Origin: Siphonodentalium dalli
Lineage: Eukaryota > Mollusca > Scaphopoda > Gadilida > Siphonodentaliidae
Length of the DNA: 64,000 bases
Assembly (NCBI GenBank): GCA_032622095.1
Contig: CP136066.1
Location: 188,888,716 to 188,952,715 of the forward strand
Reading direction: 5' to 3'
The position numbers were made by a program, and so were the translations under genes. Under the pieces are notes generated by a model. The model ran no database searches. It was not told the DNA's origin and saw only the letters and a list, made by a program, of their open reading frames with translations. Positions within the stretch are counted from its first letter, which is position 1. Each line of letters begins with the position of its first letter. Positions 12,931 through 24,000 of the stretch are shown one piece after another.

Positions 12931-14500
12931 GGAGGGAAATGGAAATCAGAGTGTGATTTTTTAATGTACAAGAAATAACCTTTTAATCATATGTTATTTA
13001 AAATTGTTTTCAGTCTTTTCACTGGGCCCTCTGCTCGGCCAGGATTTGTTTGGAAAATGCGCATGTGATCACCTTTGGTAATTCTATGTTTGAGTGAAAG
13101 CGTACGTGTTAATTTCAACTTTATATTAGGCCTTAGCTATTTCCTGTTTGTTAACACTGACACGTGCGCTCATGAATTAAGTTGAGTTAGGGTGGATACA
13201 CACATGCATGTAATCTCTGTAATTATCGTGTATTTTGGCGTTTTACATGGATCATAAACACCGTGTAATATGTGTCTGCTGACAACCCAATCATTGCGAC
13301 CGTGTTTGACCACAGTGAGTTAAACTCTGAACCGCAGAAGAGCCGTTGACTGGGACGAAGTCGCCAGGCCGCTTAAAATAATTATTCGCGCGATAACTCA
13401 AATGGTCGACGTTCTGTTTAAATCAGTGTCAGTCTTCTATTGATGTTAATACCAGTGATGGCCTCTTCCCCAACACAGGGGGCCATGTTTTTTTGGCCGA
13501 ATGACCTCAACATGACTCATTCCTATTTACATGTCCATGTTAACATCCATGATAAATAGTATGCACAGAAATTCATATACAGCTGTTTACAGTGAATCCC
13601 CCCCCGCAAATCTCTGTTTTACTTTAGTGTTAAAAGGGGGGTGGGTGTCAAAAAATGGTCGGAAAAAACTGCCGAAAACGGAAACAAATTTGGCGGTGGG
13701 GGTGGGTGGGTACAAAAAATGATCGAAAGGGAAAAAATGCCATACGTGCCTGAAATTTTTTTCGACCCCCCCCCCCTGGGCTGATACATTCAATTAACTC
13801 ACTTAGTTAGTGGAAGCTTTCGAGAACCAGCCCCTCCCTATGGTCGAAAATGTTATAATTCAAGCTTGTGACAGTTAGGCGCTTGTTCAAACTTTGGCTT
13901 GAGAAACATATATATAAATGGGGGGGGGGGGTGTAACTCTTTTTAATTTCAACGCTGTACCTGCATTATTTTTTGGCGCTATAATGAATATTTTCAATCC
14001 CAATTGAATTAATGTTATCACATGAGCTCGCTCTCAAATTGTCAGAGAAATCTCAACAAGCCGGTATCATCCTTTAAAAGAATTCTGCATATTTTATTTT
14101 TGTTTTGGATGACCCTGTTTCCAAGAAATGACAGAAACAAATCAAGTATAAAATCGACCGGCTCTAATCCACTTTTTGAAATGAATTATAACTCGTGAAA
14201 AACAGCAACATGTATCAGACAAGAATTACTCATTTCGGCATCCATGAAAGAAGACATATTTATGACTGGCCTGAAATTTCTTGATGGCAGTTTGTTTGAT
14301 AATATATACATGTATTTTACATACAGACATTACATGCATGTGTGTATCCACCCTTAATAGTTTAATTAAGTAAGAATTAATTTAGCAAACTTTGATCATT
14401 AGTATATCAAGCTCATGTAATAATACATCTCATTCGTGTCTGGAAAGAACTATTGAATCCTTGCAGCCCCTCGTGAAATTCGATATTTCTTTCCAGGTAT
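12931..14500. other. No gene; one unit of the 150-bp GATGGCC repeat; C and G tracts
   Basis: Near 13470-13560 there is a single diverged unit of the repeat found in tandem at 47735-48070 (GGCCATGTTTTTTTGGCCGAATGACC). Runs of C or G occur near 13599, 13767 and 13920-13931. No exon is supported. If gene 1 is real, this is intron. Confidence 0.4.
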
Positions 14501-14516
14501 TCAAACAAAACTTGTA
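14501..14516. repeat. LINE target-site duplication (3' side)
   Basis: TCAAACAAAACTTGTA, identical over 16 bp to 18275-18290, lies immediately next to the T-rich (antisense A-rich) tail of the LINE. Confidence 0.9.
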
Positions 14517-17500
14517 TTTTTTTTATTTTTTATAATATTTTTATTCAGACAAAATAATTTCAGAGTAAGAAAAGAAACAAAGAACAAATACAAATACATC
14601 TTATACAATTTGGAAATTTTTCTTATTAATTGTTTTGCCGCCTTTTTGTCTGTTTTTTAAATTTGTGGGGAGGGGGGTATGTGGGGAAAGGCATATATAA
14701 ATACACAGGTGTATATAGTCAATGGTCATTTGAAATAATAATGGGTTATTTGTTTTTTGTTGAAAACATCTATATCGGGATGTCTATATATGTCATAGTA
14801 AAGTTATATTTGTTGTTATATAAACACGCACAGGCAGTGTGGAATATCCCAGAGCAGCACTATGAAAAATATATATATCATAACGAGAAGCTTAGTTAAT
14901 TAACTGTCCTAAATAGGACCATCGTCGTATGAATTGATTATATCTACATTGGTTATATTAAGATACACGTTCTGCCATAAAATATGCGTTTAGTTCTCTT
15001 TTTAGGCCATTAATATTTGGTGTATTGTTGTTCCACTTTGATCTATAAATATGGTATCTGACAAACAATAAGAAGAAACGTACCCATGGTGTATGCTCTT
15101 TCTCGGGCGAAGTGCTAAATATTGCCATTTCTACGGTCAAATGCATTCTGTAACTTGTGATATTATATACCCACATCTCCACATTTTTCCAGAATGTTTG
15201 AATAATAGGGCATTCCCAGAAGATATGCGATATCGATTCAATATTGTTTTTGCAGAAAGAGCACGAATCGTCGAATTATTCGTCGTTATTAATTTTGATT
15301 GTTTTTAACAATTTGTTCGTACAAATTATGCGAGTGTTAATTCTATACTAGAACCATTTAAGCTTAATATCATTGGCATGATAGAACGGACAGCGGAAAA
15401 CCTCGGTCCACCATTCTGTAGTATGGGTTTTGTTCAATTTGTCTTCCCATTTACGAATTTGTTTATATGCCAATCCTGTGGGCAGCAGTAGTTTATATGC
15501 AGATTTAGTACAATTTGGTGTAAGTATGGATTTCAGTTGAAACGGAACTAGAGGATACAGTATATTATCGCTTTTACTTTGGGATTTTTCACGCATTTTT
15601 ATAGATTTTATAATTCCATTATACGTCAAGAAATCAAGTTTTATTCCTTGTAATAAAATAAAGTCTTCGTGTGTTAAGAAATTTCCGGACGAGTCTTGGA
15701 AGTCAGATATGTACGTCATATTGTCCTTCATGAATACTTTCAATCGAGGTTCTACAAATTTGACAGTGTCTACCAAGCTAATTAAAGGTAGAGATTTAAA
15801 ATCACACTGGGTTTTCGGCTCTATTTTGTCGCAGTATAACAATCAAGCTTTTATCACATCTTTCCAAAATTTATTATCAATTGATTTGGATTGTTTTTTC
15901 AGGATGGAAGGTGCCATAAGGTACCAACAATTTTGAAATATAGGTGCAGAATTTTCTAATACAGAAACCCATGTAGACTGTTGTGTTATCACCCGTTTAA
16001 CCCATGATATTTTCAAAGAATTTATAAACCAGTTAATTTCAACCATCTTGCATCCGCCCGCGATATAATCTTGGGTGAGTTGTTTTCTATTTATTCTATC
16101 AGGTCCATTATTCCAAATAAAACCAAACATTGTTTTTTTCAAATCTTTAATAAATTGGTCCGGGGGATTTGGTAGCGCTAAAAAAAGGTGCACTAGTTTT
16201 GAAATAGCAAGTGATTTTAGTACTGTTAATCTACCCAGCACAGTAAGATTGCGTTTACTCCACGCAACAAGAGTTTTTTTCAATTGGATCAGACATTTTG
16301 AGAAATTAATATCAATCATACGTTCAGTGTCATTGTGAAATTCTATGCCAAGCATTTTAAATGTCTCCGGGTTCCAGTTTAGTTTCCAAGTGTCACATAT
16401 AGTTTCTGTACAATCTGCTTTGGTACCAATCCACACTGCCTGCGTTTTATTATAATTTATCTTAAGACCCGAAACGTGCCTGAATTTTTCAAGTACATGC
16501 ATTGCTGCTTCCAGGGACCCCGGTGACCCTTCAAGAAACAGCGAGGTATCATCAGCATACTGAGATAATCTTACATTTTATTTCCCACGTCAATTCCGTT
16601 AATATTCTTCGAGTGTCTCGCAATAATCCCGAGGATTTCGGCACATAATAAAAAAATATACGGGGATATGGGATCGCCCTGCCTACAGCCCCTTTCTAGT
16701 TTGATATCTGCCCATTAATATTTATACACGACGAGGTTTCGATGTATATAGTTTATAATTAATAAATGTTTCACTAAAGTTAAAGTATTTCATAGCAGCA
16801 AATATGAATTTCCATGATATCGAGTCAAATGCTTTCTCAAAATCTATCATCAATAAGAGACCTGGTATCTTGTTTTTCTTTGTAAATTGCATCATATCCA
16901 TCATTAGTCTTATGTTTTCACCAATATACCTTCCAGATATAAAGCCAGTTTGGTCTGAGTGTATTAGGTAAGGAAGAACTTGTTTTATTCTTTCTGATAA
17001 AACTCCAGTAAGAATTTTGTACATTTAATAGGGAGATTGGTCTCCAGTTTTTAAGAAATTGTCTAGGTTTGTTCTCTTTTGGTAGACGGGTGACAATCCC
17101 CTGTCTTTGAGTGGTGGATAACTTATTTGTTCTTAAACCATAATTTAGCGATCTGACCAGGTATGTTCCTACATCACGCCAGAAAAAAATTCAACTAAAA
17201 ATCGGTCATTTCCCGGGCACTTGTTGTTTTTAATTTTTTTTAAATAATTGAGAGCTTCTATATATGAGATTTCACCATCTAAACGTTTACTTGTCTCTAG
17301 TGTGAGTTTATTTATATCAATGTCATTTATATTGCAAGCTTCTTTGATGATGCCATCAATATTTATTGATTTATTATTCAAGTCTTGGTTTTTATAGAGA
17401 TTTTCATAAAAATCTAGTTGTCTCTTCTAATATTTCAGGCTTATCGTATATTACTTCCCCAGTATCACGCTGTATCTTTTGTAAAACTTTTGATGTGAAA

Positions 17501-18274
17501 TTTCGATTCTCTAAATTTAAGAAATATTTTGACGGTTTTTCGCCCTCGCCAATCCATCTGGCACGAGATCTAACAAAGATTCCTTTTAATTTATCTTCCC
17601 TCAGTACTTCCAGCTCTCGTTTTAATAATTCAGTTTCGACGGTTTCGTTTTCGGTTGGGTTTGAAATATTTTCTAAAATTGTTATTTTTCTATGTAAATT
17701 ATTTTCTTTGCATGTTTCGCATTTTTGATAAATGAGAACAAAAGGGTATAGAAGCGCCCCTTATTTCCATTAGAAGTGTCTCTAAAAACAATTGATCATT
17801 TATGTTAAAGTCGATTGTATTCGGATCTAGTTTTTCATTTGTTACAGATTTTGAGTATTGTTCTGTGACCCTTTCAATCGTTGTTTTAACTAAATTTATA
17901 TAATCTTTATTTTTTAACAGTGGGTTATTAAATTTCCAGAAACCCCTTCCCCTTTCAAATTTATGAAATTTTAATTGTAACGATATCAATGAATGGTCAG
18001 TTTTATACCCGGGGTGAATATCACAATTTTCTACTGCAGGTATTAGATCCTGAGAAACAAGGATAAAATCCAAACGTGCATGTTTAGTTGGATTGCTTCG
18101 GCGCCATGTATATCTTCGAATATTTGGATTATTTAATCTCCACACATCAACTAAGTCTAATTTATCTATCATGTTAAATATTTCTTCTCGCGCATTTTGG
18201 TTATTAACAGCAACGTAGTTCAAAATATCAAGATCAGGGTCCATAACCAGTTTGAAATCTCCACATATCACATA
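14517..18274 (-). mobile_element. 5'-truncated L1/Tx1-like non-LTR retrotransposon
   Basis: This 3.76-kb insertion on the minus strand is bounded by perfect 16-bp direct repeats (14501-14516 and 18275-18290). It ends in an A-rich tail, seen on the plus strand as the T-rich start from 14517. It carries the C-terminal half of an endonuclease domain, a linker, reverse transcriptase and a C-terminal zinc motif. A long target duplication, an A-rich tail and loss of the 5' end together are the signature of target-primed reverse transcription. It sits in the proposed first intron of gene 1, in the same orientation as the gene. Confidence 0.92.
14958..18271 (-). pseudogene. LINE ORF2 remnant (endonuclease and reverse transcriptase), broken
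   Basis: Read on the minus strand from 18271 down. The endonuclease part shows GDFK, then YTWRR with ARLDFILVS, then GYKTDHSLISL, which match the C-terminal motifs of AP-like endonucleases. A linker near 17600-17500 reads ARWIGEGEKPSKYFLNLE, characteristic of L1/Tx1-type elements. RT motifs follow: GFISGRYIGENIR, then MIDFEKAFDSISW, then GCRQGDPISPYIFLLC near 16660, then the catalytic SQYADD near 16560-16540 with VSGLKINYNKTQ. The C-terminus has a CX2CX7HX4C motif (CSFCKNNIESISHIFWEC) near 15230. Frameshifts and stops separate these blocks (for example between 16722 and 16700, near 17390, and at 15843 and 15348), so no active protein is made. The N-terminal endonuclease and any ORF1 are missing. 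Confidence 0.9.
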
Positions 18275-18290
18275 TCAAACAAAACTTGTA
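18275..18290. repeat. LINE target-site duplication (5' side)
   Basis: This is the second copy of TCAAACAAAACTTGTA, abutting the truncated 5' end of the LINE. Confidence 0.9.
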
Positions 18291-18370
18291 GGTATTCTCT
18301 ATAATCCACGCTAAATTCTGATTGAAATATTAAACTATCATAACAATGTGAACTTACTTTTGGTCTGGAA

Positions 18371-18470
18371 TTTCCAACGAGTGCTGTGACAGACATGACA
18401 TTTCCAAATAGTACTGTGACAGACATGACATTTACAACTGGTACTATGACATACATGACATTTCCAATTT
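18371..18470. repeat. 33-bp tandem repeat, three units
   Basis: Units built on TGTGACAGACATGACATTT recur every 33 bp. Because 33 is a multiple of three, one minus-strand frame encodes repeated KCHVCHST and another repeated NVMSVT. Neither is in the phase of gene 1, so I treat the array as intronic. Confidence 0.7.
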
Positions 18471-18542
18471 TTGAAAAGTTTAGCCAGAGTCGGTGGAGTG
18501 AGACACATCTCTGACCTGAATACAAATGTAACAGTCACTTAC

Positions 18543-18629
18543 CTGTTCTTCGAGGGTAGATATACTAGAGCTGTAAGCCTGGTTGACCAGCAGCATGGCG
18601 ACAACAGCGATGACCAAGAAACACTTCAT
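18543..18629 (-). CDS. Gene 1, first coding exon: secretory signal peptide
   Basis: The minus strand gives ATG at 18629 in a favourable context (AAG before ATG), then 29 codons, then the donor CAG|GTAAGTG at 18542. The peptide starts MKCFLVIAVVAMLLVNQAYS and continues SSISTLEEQ. It has a basic residue at position 2, a hydrophobic core and an AYS-S type cleavage site, as in a typical secreted-protein leader. A TATA box lies about 80 nt upstream. Reading through the donor would give 20 more codons and a stop, so an unspliced 49-residue product is the alternative. No family is recognised. By its size the product could be a secreted peptide (defence, neuropeptide or mucus component), which is inference. 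Confidence 0.6.
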
Positions 18630-18706
18630 CTTCTCGATATCAATAGAATTCAGCTGACTTCTGGGTGAAATTCAGATTGAGTTTGGCGTCGAATTCCGAA
18701 GATTCA

Positions 18707-18713
18707 TTATATA
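18707..18713 (-). promoter_or_regulatory. TATA box of gene 1
   Basis: TATATAA on the minus strand, within GGTTATATAATG, lies 78 nt before the ATG at 18629. A start site about 30 nt downstream would leave a 5' leader of about 50 nt. Confidence 0.5.
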
Positions 18714-18890
18714 ACCAGTTTCTTATCATGAAATCTTCTGACGTTGGTGTTTGTCACGTTGATTCTATATTGGTATACCCGCGGGAGAAATATAAATAAT
18801 ATTATGATATTATCTAACAATGAGAAATTTGCATTTCGTCCGTGATCAACCCCTGAACCCGTGTACGTGCATGGTATCACCAACCTGGGT

Positions 18891-20707
18891 CCTATACTAT
18901 AGAATACACTTTTTGTAATAGCAGGCTTATTTGAGCCGTACAGAAGGTGTCGAGTACTATGGACCACTGTAATCTACCAACGAACGCGATTTCTTGTAAA
19001 TCACAAAAAGACGGCAAATCGAGTACTATCGACCACCGTTCGTTGAACGCACATCTAAACATTTGTGATTTTGTCAAGGGAAATTACTCTAATGATATAT
19101 GCGAATGATATGGCAATGCCTATTTGTGTCAGTTGGTGAGTGATTTAGTTGAATGAATAAAGGTACATTATGTGTGACTAGTTTCCGATACTTGGGTTAT
19201 TTTGACCACAATTGCGCACGATGAAAAGTAATTTTTTCAGTATCGTGTGGAATACTTACCATTTTCAGATGTTTTATGTTACATGTTTATTAACGGTTTG
19301 TCGAAAAAGGTCGGCAAACACACACATCGGCTGCCGTTCAAATGGCCACATCAACTTTATATAGCAATATTACCAAGGATGGAACCTAATTTGTCTAGCT
19401 AGCTTTGTCTGGCTGAAATATTAGTGGGAACATCTAGACCTAAATAGTTGAAAAGTTTGAGGTAACATGCAGCTGGAAAAATTCAACCCATGATGGGGGT
19501 GCGATGGCTGTTCTCGGACTTGGTATTTTCGACCTGTGTAAAGGATGGGTGTTCATTTGGAAATTCCAATGTGGACCAACACTCCCTCGTCCAGGATCTC
19601 CGGGGACACCCAACCTCGATTTTAAAACATATATATAGCACCATCTAATTAAACTATACCTAATTATCAGTACCTTCCATTTATACCCAACTAAGCGGCT
19701 GAATTTAGGTAAACATATGACATTTTGTTATAACCAACACGCACTACTACATTGGTAAGTTAAGGATCGGGGGACCCCGATTTTTTCAAAAAATTCACTC
19801 ATGGAACATTCTGTGCGGCACTTTTGGCCAAATTGAATTGTTTAGACCACAAGGTGAACGCAAACTTCTTGAGCACACAAATGCCATGCGGTTCAAATAT
19901 GTTACATAATGTCATGGTAAATATTTGGGGTCCACTGATTCTTAACGCAACTTAGCCTTAAATTATCAGTAACTGTTTCAACACGAAATGCCACCACCCC
20001 CGATTCACCGCGTTTCCGTGTACATTCGCACAAAGATCGTTTATATATATACGTTTTGAGCCCAAGCCCGACAACTGTAACTCTTTAATTCCATTCATAA
20101 TTAAAATCTAGGCCGCTGACATGGCTATCTCCTTTCAAATCCATTGAGCGTAAACCATCTCAGTGGGTTAACAATTGAGATTCCGTGACCGCATTACAAA
20201 GAACATGTACCCAGCTAATCGCACTCACCATTTTCCGCACGGATAATTGTCGTGAAAAATCAATAATGTAGCCTGTGCATTTGTAATCTAATAATGAATT
20301 TTCACAAAAATGGTATTATTGCTGTACTATAGAATCCGCTTAGCCAGTACTTTATCATTCCGTATCGCGAATTTTTACATATTACAAAGCTGAATCGTTC
20401 GAGTACTATGAAAACACGAACAGACGAAACTTTCAGGCCCCCTTTTTCTCCACCAAATGCAAAGATTTTCCGGTCAAGTGAATCCCGGTATATATAGATG
20501 GTTCGCCAAAAATATCATATAAGTCATTACATGTCAATGTATTTTGCATATAAAGAGTTTTGAGCATATGTTGAGTTTCAATCTACAATGGAAGAAATAC
20601 ACTGATAGAAATACAGTCGAATACTATATAACACAAAATATGTATTACAAAATTAGTAAATAACAAATTAACGCTGATATTACAAAAATTGTATTCTATA
20701 GTATAGG
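18891..20707. mobile_element. Possible inverted-repeat element with CCTATACTATAG termini
   Basis: The 35 bp from 18891 (CCTATACTATAGAATACA and onward) match the reverse complement of 20673-20707 with a few differences. They bracket 1.8 kb without a recognisable gene. A third, internal relative occurs near 20325. No exact target duplication is visible, so these could instead be two independent fragments in opposite orientation. Confidence 0.4.
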
Positions 20708-21611
20708 CCCCTGGGATGTATCACCAAACCAGACTATTCATTTTTTTTGGACGCTATATATATGCCTTCCATGCATCGTTCCATTTGTTAATCATTGATT
20801 TATAAATGATGACCTCATATGTTTGGTGTTTAGAAAGGGCGGTTCAAACCGGTGTTGGTTCCTAAGCGGATAACAAGACTAGTCTGATTTGTTTTAACGT
20901 CTGGGGAAGAAGGTCTGTAATATATTAGGGGACTTCAGTTTTGATTATGTTATGCCAGGTGCGTAATTTGTGGATAGTGTGTCTTTTAAAAAAGAGGTCT
21001 CCAATCCAGTTCAATTAGTGTCCTCTCTTAACTGGGATCGAGCGTGTCAATTACAGAACAATTACAGTATGTAAAACCTATGGGATAATATAGTAAAGTC
21101 CTATGTAAAACTTATGCCCGCTGTGGTCCTAGAACTAAGTTATAAATTAGTGTATGTTACATGTATACATTGTCAGACAGTATAAACGTGTATCACAGTG
21201 CACTTTATATTACCAATACCGGTAAGTGTATATATTTGTATAGTATATGTATAGTATGTATTATACCCACAGGGTTAATCAATAACCAAACGGCGATTTT
21301 TTGGCTCCTATAACTGTTAATTGATTTGTGTCATTACTTTCAATTGTGTATTGGCGAGCGCATTGTGTATACTTTACACCACTCATATACGAATGCATGC
21401 CACTCCATCCCACAAAAAAACACACCATTGTGGTGTCCAAATCAACACACACGTTCCTCCTTACAGCGATATATTCGGGGGAAAGGCCACATGCACACAC
21501 CCTACCCCACAAGAACAAACCAAACCCAAAACACGCGTCCTCTCCCATGTGCACGTGTACACGATTTCTGATCTATACATATGCCACGATTATATATGTA
21601 TGTATGTATTG
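20708..21611. other. No gene recognised
   Basis: AT-rich sequence with (TATA)-like stretches near 21220-21260 and no supported exon. The overlapping frames at 21279-21621 on both strands lack any known domain. Confidence 0.4.
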
Positions 21612-22725
21612 TGTATTATAAAGTTATTATACAATGTTGTGTACAGTATGAGTTTTTCTTGTACGAGTCCAGGTTGTGGTGAAAATTCATATGACTTTTC
21701 ACCACAACCTGGACGAGTACAAGAAAAACTCATACTGTACACAACATTGTATAATGACATTTTTATTATCCATCTGTATGTTTATCCAAATTTTGGGAAT
21801 ACAACTTTAGTGGTTACTTTTGGTATTTGTCGGCACTTAATTCTCTATTAAAGCCTGTATTGATCATCAGAAAGCATAATTTGGAACAGTAAACACGGAA
21901 ATGAAAAACAAAACTCAATGCGGAAGTGAAACATCTGCTAATCCACCATGCAGTGTTGCGCGCGCATCACATTTTCACTGATTCATTTCGCAAAAGTTAA
22001 TTCGTGACGTCACATAGTCCCGATAAAAAAGTCATATTGCACACTTGGGAGTCCAATATGACATTCGGGAGTCCAATATGACTTTTTCCAGGACTATCAC
22101 ATGGCGGCTTTGCCCAATCGGAAATGGTGTTAGTTAAGGGATGGATAATACTATAAAGTTATTATACAATGTTGTGTACAGTATGTGTTTTTCTTGTACG
22201 AGTCCAGGTTGTGGTGAAAAGTCATATTGAACTCGACACTGGCGTGTCTCGTCCAATATGACTTTTCACCACAAGCTGGACGAGTACAAGAAAAACTCAT
22301 ACTGTACACAACATTGTATAATGACATTTGTATTATCCATCTGTATGTTTATCCAAATTTTGGAAATAAAACTTTTGTGGTTATTTTTGGTATTTGTCGG
22401 CACTTAATTCTCTATAAAAGCCTGTACCGTATATTGATCATCAGAAAGCACGATTTGGAAAAGTAAACACGGAAGTGAGAAAAAACTCAATGCGGAAGTG
22501 AAACGTCTGCTAAAATCCATCAATGTTGCGCGCGCATCACAATTTCACCGATTCATTTCGCAATAGAGTTAATTCGTGACGTCACGGAGTCCAATATGAA
22601 AAGTCATATTGTACAGTCGGGAGTCCAATATGACTTTCGGGAGTCCAATATGACTTTTTCCAGGACAATCACGTGGCGGCTTTTGTCCAATCGGAAATGG
22701 TGTTAGTTAAGGGATGGATCATAAT
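21612..22725. repeat. Tandem pair of about 527-bp units, each headed by a long hairpin
   Basis: Unit 1 starts near 21617 and unit 2 near 22147; the motif GTTATTATACAATGTTGTGT recurs 527 bp apart. Each unit opens with a hairpin whose arms run from that motif to CCACAACCTGGACGAGTACA and back. In unit 2 the hairpin keeps about 40 central bp (containing CGACACTGGCGTGTC) that unit 1 lacks. Each unit then continues with the same flank, including GGGAGTCCAATATGACTTT repeats and an ending in AAGGGATGGAT. Confidence 0.75.
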
Positions 22726-23843
22726 AATATATATATAAATACTGTGTCATACCGAACACGTCCGGTGATTGGAGTATAAATTCTGAGTCTGATTATGTTT
22801 ATACTTGGTGGTGTAGCTTGGTAAGCACACGCTGACCATACGTGTTATATAGAAACAATGAAGAGGTGACAGGCCCATCCACATCCAGATGAGAAGATAC
22901 ACATATGCATTGTGATAATACATGTATGACCATTTATTGTTAAATTATAATCGTTACAATATTATCTGATGCCTCTTTAAAAATCCAGACATTGTATAAT
23001 GTGTAGCAATATGATATATTTACGTATACTCGATAAGATGATTCGGTTTCATTGTCGTGTAAATGTTTACACCAGTGGGAACAAGCTATACAGTCTGTCA
23101 AAACATCATGCTTATAACAAAGCGTTGATACTTCGTATCGTTTCATCCTGCGGGGTCTATATACAAACCCCAATTATGATAATATTAAACGAACACCCCG
23201 TTAGCTGCATGCATACGAACGATAGTATTCAGGAGCGTGTGATCAAGGCATTACGTTATCATTCATTCGCCTTTTTAAAACGCAAATTTGAAGATCCGGT
23301 TTAGTGACATCTTGGTCCGCGACTTTGACACCTATCCGGACTGACAGTGGTCCCACCATATCGCGCACATATTGAGAATGACAGTGTTTTTAAAAGTTCT
23401 GTTCAACCCTATGCTTCACTGACGCGTGCAGCTATATACCGGCATTTTGTTGTTGGCAGCGTGGAAGGCCAGCAGCTATACCAGAGGATAGATGTTCCTG
23501 AAAATTTGAGTGAGCAATAGCAAAAACACTCTTGAAATAATTCGCTAAAAAATGGTGAATGGTTTGAACTGGGAGAACTGACTGACGTCGGATACGTAAA
23601 TACTCCTGCTTCGTGTGGACGAACACATATATGTTATTCGTTGTCTGTTTTACGATGAGAAACAAACATATTCCCTTATCATATACATGAAAATTACTTT
23701 CCCATTAAGTCCGGTTTAGGTGATACCTTCCTGGTTGGTGATGCCACTTAAATGCGGGGGGGGGGGGGGGGTGTTGATATTGTAGTTGATTATTCAAGAT
23801 TGAAAATAGAAAAACAATTGCTAGCACGACGTTTTGTTTAGCA
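22726..23843. other. No gene recognised; 16-bp poly-G at 23756-23771
   Basis: Unremarkable AT-rich DNA with one long G run. No paired splice sites around a coding stretch were found. Confidence 0.4.
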
Positions 23844-24000
23844 TTAAAGGTACATGATTCGATTCGATGGTTCCCGTATCATCCAGTCACAACAACAACA
23901 ACAACAACGACAACGGAGTTTCACCAAAATCCTATTTAGTTATCCACATTAGTTTATTAGCGATAAATACACACAAAATACCAATTCAAAATGGAATTCC
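23844..24000. mobile_element. Degenerate TTAA-family fragment with (CAA)n
   Basis: It starts TTAAAGGTACATGATTCGAT, a diverged version of the family terminus, and has (CAA)n at 23889-23910, where other members carry it. No right terminus was found. Confidence 0.5.

Noticed and set aside
18338-18538. Cysteine-rich repeated peptide (KCHVCHST) on the minus strand
   Set aside because: It comes from a 33-bp tandem repeat, is not in phase with the gene 1 signal-peptide exon, and an intron that would join them would be only about 26 nt long.
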